Notes under the pieces: generated by a model
What the model was told of the DNA's origin: nothing
The model's database searches: none
What the model saw: only the letters and a program-made list of their open reading frames with translations
In this document: positions 1-4,196 of the stretch, piece after piece
Layout of the letters: each line of letters begins with the position of its first letter
Position numbering within the stretch: position 1 is the stretch's first letter
Assembly: GCA_004556655.1 (NCBI GenBank)
Contig: SFGF01000104.1
Coordinates: forward strand, 1 to 8,959
DNA length: 8,959 nt
Direction of reading: 5' to 3'
DNA from: Lachnospiraceae bacterium
GTDB lineage: Bacteria > Bacillota > Clostridia > Lachnospirales > Lachnospiraceae
Translations under genes and position numbers: made by a program

Positions 1-106
1 TACGTCTTTTTTGAGAAATAAGCCGTAGGTCTATTAAAGTTACCCTTTTATCCGAAAATCATTTCAAAATACTTCTTGACTATTTACCAAATTGCTTTCC
101 GGACAG
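1..106. other. Non-coding left edge, nothing recognised
   Basis: AT-rich stretch with stops in all frames on both strands. I see no gene, no convincing promoter and no recognisable element end. It lies downstream of the last minus-strand terminator of the window. Confidence 0.5.
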
Positions 107-132
107 AAAAAAGCGCCTCCCTTAAGAAGCGC
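107..132 (-). terminator. Rho-independent terminator, minus strand
   Basis: Read on the minus strand, a GCGCTTCT arm (132-125) pairs with the arm at 120-113 (eight pairs, two of them G-U) around a four-base loop and is followed directly by six T. The plus strand has no T-run, so it is oriented to stop leftward transcription. The nearest gene already has its own terminator at 399-424, so this one would stop read-through or a transcript starting in the hairpin region 150-375. Confidence 0.65.
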
Positions 133-153
133 CTGTCCTAAACTCTAATTTTA

Positions 154-375
154 CCCTACAGAATGTTTTATCTGCAGGGATAATTAGCCTTATTCAATTA
201 TTTTTTTCGCCCTGTTACTGTTTTTACTGCAGTTTCAGGTCCGTTCACTGTTTACCGGAACACTTCCGGTATTTTCCCGGGAATCTCCCGGTATTTTTCA
301 AAATCCCAAAAGGATTTTGGCAAGATACGCATTTTGTCCGACAAAACGCATCTTGTCAGGGGAAAACCCTGAGAC
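154..375. other. Hairpin-rich non-coding region, possible origin of transfer
   Basis: No gene fits here. Instead there is a row of inverted repeats: CCCTACAGA/TCTGCAGGG at 154-162/171-179 (one mismatch), TACCGGAA/TTCCGGTA at 253-271, CCGGGA/TCCCGG at 277-291, CAAAATCC/GGATTTTG at 299-319, and a larger one at 321-355 with arms CAAGAT/ATCTTG and TTTTGTC/GACAAAA. Near-identical direct repeats ACGCATTTTGTC and ACGCATCTTGTC occupy 327-338 and 346-357. On the minus strand TATCTTGC, and on the plus strand CATCTTGT, each differ at one base from the YATCCTGY nic core of MOB-P relaxases. Clustered inverted and direct repeats beside a nic-like site are typical of oriT, and transfer genes are present in this window. 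The relaxase gene is not in view, so the assignment is inference. Confidence 0.4.
266..297 (+). repeat. Two direct copies of CCGGTATTTT, 22-base period
   Basis: CCGGTATTTT occurs at 266-275 and again at 288-297. Each copy is the right arm of a separate short hairpin (253-271 and 277-291). Two copies with this spacing inside the hairpin region could be binding sites for an accessory DNA-processing protein, but that is inference. Confidence 0.55.
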
Positions 376-398
376 CCCGGATATTTACTTATACTGCT

Positions 399-424
399 AA
401 AAAGACCAACGAATCCGCTGGTCT
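399..424 (-). terminator. Rho-independent terminator of the MNT-HEPN operon
   Basis: On the minus strand AGACCAGCG pairs with CGTTGGTCT (one G-U pair) around a short GATT loop, followed by a five-T run ending at 399. It starts 10 bases after the HEPN stop codon, so it closes that transcription unit. Confidence 0.85.
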
Positions 425-433
425 CTTTCTTTG

Positions 434-841
434 CTATATTCTCTCTTTACAATATTTTTCAATTCTTTCAATTAATTCTTCTGCAGTCTTAATCTGATCT
501 CCAGCCTCTTCTTTTGTTGCTAAATAGAAATCATCATAATCACTGGCATGGCGTATCTCTTCAGCCTCAGCAATTCTCCTTCCCAACTGGCGTGGAAATA
601 TTTCTGACTTTATGTAGCTTTTATTAAAATTAGCCAGGGCATCTTTATGACGTTTGTAAGCTTTTCCATCCAAAGCATGCACTGCTGATATCGCATGATA
701 GATTGCATAGTACGCTCTGTTATTCGCTCCACGGTATTCTCCAACCTCGAACAATATATTTGCAGATTTTAAATCGCTTTTTGCCGTCTCAATTCGATAT
801 AAAATCAGATCCTTTTTTGTTCCCTGCTCATCATGCTGCAT
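434..841 (-). CDS. HEPN-domain protein, probable RNase toxin of an MNT-HEPN pair
   Basis: A 135-residue all-helical protein of the size of single HEPN domains (UPF0332-like). Residues 39-50 contain R42-x6-H49 within an RAYYAIYHA segment, the R-x4-6-H signature of HEPN ribonucleases and a typical family core. Near the C terminus, R97-HASD-Y102 stands where the HepT proteins of known MntA-HepT systems carry R-x4-H-x-Y, so that motif appears altered here. HEPN toxins cleave RNA and are inactivated by a partner nucleotidyltransferase that adenylylates a tyrosine; Y102 or Y106 are candidates by position only. The ATG lies inside the last codons of the upstream MNT gene (11-base overlap), with GAAGGGGTG a suitable distance upstream, pointing to translational coupling. 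An intrinsic terminator follows the stop. Toxicity is inferred from family and pairing. Confidence 0.85.
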   Translation of the reverse strand: MQHDEQGTKKDLILYRIETAKSDLKSANILFEVGEYRGANNRAYYAIYHAISAVHALDGKAYKRHKDALANFNKSYIKSEIFPRQLGRRIAEAEEIRHASDYDDFYLATKEEAGDQIKTAEELIERIEKYCKERI

Positions 842-1172
842 GATACAGCTTCACCCCTTCTTCGTTCACATTTGCATAAAAAGGATAAACATTCATCCAC
901 TTTTTAAAATGATTTTCACTTTTTGCTATCGGCTTAATATCAAGATCATATTCCATATTGAAATCATATGTTGTTTCTGATAATTGATGCCGATATTTTT
1001 TAATATCCATATCTGTCAGATCCAACAGAATCATAATGTCAATATCTGAATCTTTCGTAAAATCCCCTCTGGCGTAGGAACCGTATAATATAACAGATTT
1101 CAGGTGTGCACCGTAAATATCAATCAGACCCTTAATATATTCATCTAATAGATTTTGTAATAATGCTGGCAT
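831..1172 (-). CDS. MNT-type minimal nucleotidyltransferase, probable antitoxin
   Basis: A 113-residue protein of the DNA polymerase beta-like nucleotidyltransferase fold. The active site is plain: G31-S32 followed by ten residues and D43-x-D45 (GSYARGD...SDID), with D78 in DLDIKP as the likely third carboxylate. In MntA-HepT systems such proteins neutralise the HEPN toxin by transferring AMP to a tyrosine, so this first gene of the pair is the likely antitoxin. I start at the ATG at 1172 because AAAGGAGG sits six bases before it. A longer reading from a TTG at 1190 would run through that RBS and is unlikely. The gene overlaps the HEPN start by 11 bases. A promoter candidate lies at 1209-1237. 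Homologues exist as stand-alone proteins, but the overlapping partner makes the TA assignment strong. Confidence 0.88.
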   Translation of the reverse strand: MPALLQNLLDEYIKGLIDIYGAHLKSVILYGSYARGDFTKDSDIDIMILLDLTDMDIKKYRHQLSETTYDFNMEYDLDIKPIAKSENHFKKWMNVYPFYANVNEEGVKLYHAA

Positions 1173-1208
1173 ACTATACCTCCTTTCCAAACCTTATCTT
1201 GTATTAAT

Positions 1209-1237
1209 ATGTTACCATAAAACCAGCTTTATAACAA
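1209..1237 (-). promoter_or_regulatory. Promoter candidate for the MNT-HEPN operon
   Basis: Minus strand TTGTTA (1237-1232), 17-base spacer, TAACAT (1214-1209). Both boxes match consensus at four of six positions and the spacing is optimal. It would start transcription about 30 bases before the MNT start codon. Co-transcription with the preceding 483-residue gene is also possible, since no terminator is seen between them. Confidence 0.35.
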
Positions 1238-1315
1238 GCCAGCTCCCTCAGCAATGTCCACTTCACATTTCCATATGTAGACTATTTCCAATATCCAATA
1301 TGTAAAATCCCATTG

Positions 1316-2767
1316 TTAAGAATAATTTATAAATTCTTTCTGTTTTTTTATCGTTAATGACTTCGCAATACTTTCATCTCTGTCCTTTTCTTTCTGACTT
1401 TTCCAATTATCTGATCGCATCAGTGACTTTTTGATCTTCATGAAAGCCGTTTCTATTTCATCATCATCCGCAAATATAAATGGGATAAACTTATTGAATA
1501 TTACTTCTTCTGAAATTTTTTTATAGGCTATTTCTTCTCTTCTAGTCCGATTACTCCATTTAGATGCCTTCGTAACATTTGGAAGTCGAACATAATATTT
1601 ATCATCAGTCACCTGACTTCGTTCTATCCCCAGACCGATTCGTTCTAACGGTGTACTTAAACGATTCGTCATTGCATCAAAATTTCTTGTTGTACGCTCA
1701 ATATTTATACCACTTAATTTTTCTCGACTAAATGTATAATCACTTTCCGTTAAGCAGTAACATCCGATAGTTTGCATGAAAATTCTGCATGGAACAGTAA
1801 ATATCAATGGATAAACATAATCCTGATTATAGATTGTGAATCTGATATAACTTCCATTCACATTTACAAGTTCAATATCATGATCTGAAAGATGTGATTT
1901 GAAATCTTCAAGATGATCTGCTACATATTTACTATTATACGCATATTTCAAAGTTTCTACATTAAACAACCCTTTGTTCTTTTTTACCATGCCCCATACA
2001 TCAGGATTTTCTATTTTCAACCATTCTGACATTTCTCTGTCACAAATTAGTTTTTTGTCTTTATTTCTCTCATAGAATCTTTTTGCCTTCTTCTGCAACG
2101 ATTTGAATTCATTTTTGAACTCAAAATACTGTTTACGTACAGTCTCTATATCCCCACCTTCCCTAATATAATTCGTCCTGATGAAATTAAGATTATATAA
2201 TACTGTTTCAAAACTATCATACAATTCAGAAGATAATAATATGGGAAACTCTTTAAACCATACCTCAGCTTCTTTTATGAAATTAACATTTTTCAAATCT
2301 ATTCCATCAAATTCAATTCGCCGCTTAGATCTTTTCATTTCTGTTGATTGAATCGTATGACTTCTCCGCAGAGCTCTCACATTATCAATACCCGGAAATT
2401 TATTTATACAATCTGATCCAACATTCAGTTCCTTTTCATTCAGTTTATTTTGAATATAATAAACATATTTATTTTTTCTTCCACATAATTGACAATGAAT
2501 TTCTCCAGAAGCTTCATCACTGGTTCCAATCCCAACCCACTCATCTTTTATCTCATCAATTAGTATTTTCTTATTATTCAGTATGACAGCTCTGGATTTA
2601 TCATCTAAAAGCTTATTAGTATGGAATTCTTCTTCACTTAGAGTGTCATAATTTGATAAAACTTGATATATATTTCCATACATATCTGTATTTTTTCCGG
2701 CTTCACTATTCTTTAACAGAATCATTTCCTCTTTTCTCATTAGTAGTTTAGAAGATTTCTTAGACAT
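1316..2767 (-). CDS. Unrecognised 483-residue protein with Cys-rich (zinc-knuckle-like) motif
   Basis: I do not recognise this protein. Residues 88-125 hold C92-x2-C95-G, then a stretch ending NVGSDC with C120 followed by INKF. That pattern (CxxCG ... N ... VGS-x-C) resembles small metal-binding knuckles in proteins of phages and mobile elements, although a clear fourth ligand is not obvious. Residues about 150-260 are charged and look helical. About 300-420 looks beta-rich and contains more cysteines (C327, C338 and C340 region). The last 40 residues are very Lys/Glu/Asp-rich. No signal peptide or TM segment, so it is probably cytoplasmic. The ATG at 2767 has AAGGAGAT seven bases upstream. 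Own promoter at 2810-2839. The gene is clearly more AT-rich than the transfer genes to the right and sits beside a TA pair, suggesting acquired cargo. A DNA/RNA-binding or defence role is possible but unproven. Confidence 0.8.
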   Translation of the reverse strand: MSKKSSKLLMRKEEMILLKNSEAGKNTDMYGNIYQVLSNYDTLSEEEFHTNKLLDDKSRAVILNNKKILIDEIKDEWVGIGTSDEASGEIHCQLCGRKNKYVYYIQNKLNEKELNVGSDCINKFPGIDNVRALRRSHTIQSTEMKRSKRRIEFDGIDLKNVNFIKEAEVWFKEFPILLSSELYDSFETVLYNLNFIRTNYIREGGDIETVRKQYFEFKNEFKSLQKKAKRFYERNKDKKLICDREMSEWLKIENPDVWGMVKKNKGLFNVETLKYAYNSKYVADHLEDFKSHLSDHDIELVNVNGSYIRFTIYNQDYVYPLIFTVPCRIFMQTIGCYCLTESDYTFSREKLSGINIERTTRNFDAMTNRLSTPLERIGLGIERSQVTDDKYYVRLPNVTKASKWSNRTRREEIAYKKISEEVIFNKFIPFIFADDDEIETAFMKIKKSLMRSDNWKSQKEKDRDESIAKSLTIKKQKEFINYS

Positions 2768-2793
2768 GCTTATCTCCTTTCTTACCCTATAAG

Positions 2794-2803
2794 AACATAT
2801 GTT
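2794..2803. promoter_or_regulatory. 10-base palindrome AACATATGTT, possible operator
   Basis: A perfect dyad sits seven bases downstream of the -10 box (2810-2815), on the predicted transcription start of the 483-residue gene. That is a common operator position. No regulator gene is adjacent in this window. Confidence 0.35.
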
Positions 2804-2809
2804 TGTTTT

Positions 2810-2839
2810 ATTATATCATTTGCTTTTCATACACGTCAA
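2810..2839 (-). promoter_or_regulatory. Promoter of the 483-residue gene
   Basis: Minus strand TTGACG (2839-2834, five of six matches), 18-base spacer and a perfect TATAAT (2815-2810). Predicted start near 2803, about 36 bases before the start codon. It is one of the best promoter matches in the window. Confidence 0.65.
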
Positions 2840-2895
2840 GGTATGATAACTTAAATCTTCATAAACTTTTAATGAAAACATCTATTCCTCTCAAT

Positions 2896-2924
2896 TTGAC
2901 ATTTCCTGCTTTATCTGCTAAGAT
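2896..2924 (+). promoter_or_regulatory. Plus-strand promoter for a putative antisense RNA
   Basis: A perfect TTGACA (2896-2901), 17-base spacer and TAAGAT (2919-2924, four of six). It points right, towards the 3' end of the small hydrophobic-peptide gene. No plus-strand coding region lies downstream before the terminator at 2977-3016, so its product would be a non-coding RNA. Confidence 0.6.
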
Positions 2925-2930
2925 AAGAAT

Positions 2931-3016
2931 ATAAAAAGGCACTATCGATAGACGGTTAGTCCAATTTTTTAATTACAAAAAAGTAACCGATCATTGGCGT
3001 GGGCGGTTACTTTTTT
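2931..3016 (+). ncRNA. Putative antitoxin (antisense) RNA, about 86 nt
   Basis: Predicted from the promoter at 2896-2924 and the hairpin plus T-run ending at 3016. It would carry a small self-complementary CTATCGATAG near its 5' end, the shared block GGCACTAT...CGGTTAGTCC (2938-2962) and the terminator stem-loop. Its 3' part is the exact complement of the end of the toxin mRNA, including the stop codon and a 14-base terminator loop, which would allow a loop-loop contact. By analogy with type I systems such as par of pAD1 and TxpA/RatA it would repress or destabilise the peptide mRNA. No expression data; inference from layout. Confidence 0.5.
2977..3016. terminator. Bidirectional terminator shared by peptide mRNA and antisense RNA
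   Basis: AAAAAAGTAACCG (2977-2989) and CGGTTACTTTTTT (3004-3016) form a perfect 13-base inverted repeat around a 14-base loop, giving a seven-base mixed core (GTAACCG/CGGTTAC) and a T6 run on each strand. The minus-strand peptide gene ends inside it: the last two Lys codons and the TAA lie in the right arm. Confidence 0.85.
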
Positions 3017-3099
3017 ACGTTATTTATGTATGCCAGCAAGATCGATACGATGATGGAAAGTATCATCAGTATGATGGAGAGCATTTCATAATCACTCAT
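3007..3099 (-). CDS. Small hydrophobic peptide, putative holin-like type I toxin
   Basis: A 30-residue ORF: short polar N terminus (MSDYEM), an uninterrupted hydrophobic stretch of about 18 residues (LSIILMILSIIVSILLAY, residues 7-24) and a polar, basic end (INNVKK). The MxxYExLS start, single membrane helix and Lys-rich tail resemble the putative holin-like toxin (Hol_Tox) family of Firmicutes; it would insert into the cytoplasmic membrane. AAAGGAGGG lies seven bases before the ATG, a very strong RBS. The gene has its own promoter (3258-3286), a roughly 150-base structured leader, and a stop codon buried in a bidirectional terminator. A convergent promoter would make an antisense RNA over its 3' end. 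Toxicity is inferred from family resemblance and layout; a small membrane regulator is the alternative. Confidence 0.75.
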   Translation of the reverse strand: MSDYEMLSIILMILSIIVSILLAYINNVKK

Positions 3100-3125
3100 A
3101 AGTTTGCCCTCCTTTCCTTACGATT

Positions 3126-3139
3126 TCCCTTTTCAGGGA
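3126..3139 (-). promoter_or_regulatory. Leader hairpin just upstream of the peptide RBS
   Basis: TCCCT/AGGGA with a four-base loop, about 14 bases upstream of the AAAGGAGGG site. It may influence ribosome access, though it does not itself include the RBS. Confidence 0.4.
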
Positions 3140-3152
3140 TTTCTATAGTAAT

Positions 3153-3172
3153 CAGAGGGTCCAGTCCCTCTG
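3153..3172 (-). promoter_or_regulatory. Leader hairpin CAGAGGG/CCCTCTG with anti-RBS potential
   Basis: Seven perfect pairs around a six-base loop in the peptide mRNA leader. In the mRNA, the CCCUC of the downstream arm could instead pair with GAGGG of the RBS (complement at 3107-3111), an alternative fold that would hide the RBS. This switch is inference; the stem itself is seen directly. Confidence 0.5.
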
Positions 3173-3179
3173 TCGTGTA

Positions 3180-3202
3180 AAAAATATCCGCCGGATATTT
3201 TT
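3180..3202. terminator. AT-rich terminator-like hairpin in the peptide leader
   Basis: AAAAATATCC and GGATATTTTT pair over ten bases around a three-base loop (3190-3192). On the minus strand the T-run extends to six bases. It lies between the last transfer gene and the peptide RBS, so it could stop read-through from the transfer operon or attenuate the peptide mRNA. The GC core is short, so termination may be partial. Confidence 0.5.
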
Positions 3203-3257
3203 CACTTATCAGTTAAGGACTAACCGCCTACCGTTTTTCTAAATAGTGCCTGTTTCT

Positions 3258-3286
3258 ATTCTACCAGAGAGCGCCTCCAGGTACAA
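3258..3286 (-). promoter_or_regulatory. Promoter candidate for the small peptide gene
   Basis: Minus strand TTGTAC (3286-3281, three of six), 17-base spacer, TAGAAT (3263-3258, five of six). The predicted start near 3251 coincides with the outer end of the right inverted repeat. It looks weaker than the opposing promoter at 2896-2924, as expected where antisense RNA must exceed toxin mRNA. Confidence 0.5.
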
Positions 3287-3317
3287 GAGTTCTTTCTGCA
3301 ATCTTTTATTTTATTTT

Positions 3318-4166
3318 CTATCTGATCTCATATGCAAATTCCCCGTTATATGTTACATGTATGATTGTTTCATCTGCTAACTGCAGGTCAAATTCTGCCG
3401 TTTGCTGACCGATATTCAGGTTTCCCGCATAGGTGGCGCAGGTATCGCCTTCCCTGCCCTGGCTGACTAAATATCCGGCAAGTGTGGTCGGAAGATCTGG
3501 TGCATCCTCCCCAAGGAATTCTGCCAGCGTTACCGGAACATCCAGTATCTGCATATCCGGATAAAGGACTTCCGGTGTTTTTGTCGGCTCCGGAGTCTGC
3601 CTGAGTGTTTCGCCTGTTTCCTCTTCCCCTTTATCTCCCACCGCCGCTTTTTCTTTCCGGATCTCCTCCAGTGTTTTATCTGCAGGTTCGATCTTAGCCT
3701 CATAAGGATGATACGTTCCAAGCAGGATCGTTCCCTCTTCATCATCCAACTGCAGATAAAATGAATGTGTATCAGTCCCGGCATCGTAACCGGTATATGA
3801 CAGGACCACTGCGTTTTTTGCCTGTATCTGATGCTCTTTCCCATAGGATGTCAAAGCTTCCTGCATGACCCAGTCCCATCCTCCGAAAATACTTTTCATA
3901 TACCCTTCCAGATGCAGTTGTATCTTATCCGATTCTGCCGCCTGCCGGACTGCTTCATCAATGACTGGTTCTTCTTTCTCTTCCTCCCCGGTATGTTCAG
4001 CCGTCAGTGTCTGCACCTCTTTCTCCGTTTCCTTTTGGACAGGAGATTCTTCAGCCTGTTTACGGAGTGCCATAATAATAATCACAAGGCAAATGCTCAG
4101 CACCACTGCCGCCGTCCCCATGAAAACCAACTGTTTCTTTCTTTTCCCTCTGTTTTTCTGGTTCAT
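3318..4166 (-). CDS. Membrane-anchored transfer-operon protein with a duplicated extracellular domain
   Basis: A 282-residue protein: basic N terminus (MNQKNRGKRKK), one TM segment at about 12-34, an acidic Glu/Lys-rich linker (38-75), a first folded region (about 80-160), a second linker rich in Glu, Thr and Pro (165-200), and a second folded region (208-282). The two folded regions look related: F136-x-LQL-x-DE143 followed by a TY pair, against F259-x-LQL-x-DE266 followed by TY, each preceded by Y-x-G and an L-x-x-Y. One TM followed by two similar outside domains recalls TcpC/VirB8-like scaffold proteins, but I cannot show homology. It starts 30 bases after the NlpC/P60 gene with only a weak A/G-rich RBS, and it occupies the slot of the CD1107-type gene in C. 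difficile CTn-like operons. Last gene of the transfer operon seen here; no hairpin directly follows its TAG. Confidence 0.75.
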   Translation of the reverse strand: MNQKNRGKRKKQLVFMGTAAVVLSICLVIIIMALRKQAEESPVQKETEKEVQTLTAEHTGEEEKEEPVIDEAVRQAAESDKIQLHLEGYMKSIFGGWDWVMQEALTSYGKEHQIQAKNAVVLSYTGYDAGTDTHSFYLQLDDEEGTILLGTYHPYEAKIEPADKTLEEIRKEKAAVGDKGEEETGETLRQTPEPTKTPEVLYPDMQILDVPVTLAEFLGEDAPDLPTTLAGYLVSQGREGDTCATYAGNLNIGQQTAEFDLQLADETIIHVTYNGEFAYEIR

Positions 4167-4196
4167 TTTCTATCATCTCTTTTCCTTTTATCTGTT

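Larger units (their letters stand above)
2938..3250. repeat. Inverted repeat pair flanking the small peptide locus
   Basis: The left copy (2938-2962) reads GGCACTAT, seven bases, CGGTTAGTCC. The right copy (3217-3250), read on the minus strand, is GGCACTAT, sixteen bases, CGGTTAGTCC. Eight and ten bases are identical, and the outermost bases coincide with the predicted 5' ends of the two convergent transcripts. The pair could be a common 5' RNA element, the two arms of a long-range stem in a read-through transcript (minus strand runs on into TTTTT after GTGCC), or the ends of a small mobile unit. No target duplication is evident. Confidence 0.7.

Noticed and set aside
301..351. Minus-strand 17-codon ORF starting ATGCGTTTTGTC
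   Set aside because: No RBS, and the sequence is fully accounted for by hairpins and direct repeats.
253..357. CRISPR array suggested by repeated short blocks
   Set aside because: Only two copies of any repeat, too short and without regular spacers; hairpins in tandem explain it better.
1173..1190. Longer MNT protein starting at TTG at 1190
   Set aside because: The extra codons consist of the AGGAGG RBS of the ATG at 1172, so the longer start is an artefact.
2344..2586. Plus-strand 80-residue reading inside the 483-residue gene
   Set aside because: His/Tyr-rich shadow of the minus-strand gene with no RBS.
2938..3250. Insertion sequence with terminal inverted repeats
   Set aside because: No transposase, no evident target duplication, and the repeats coincide with predicted transcript starts; kept only as an alternative.
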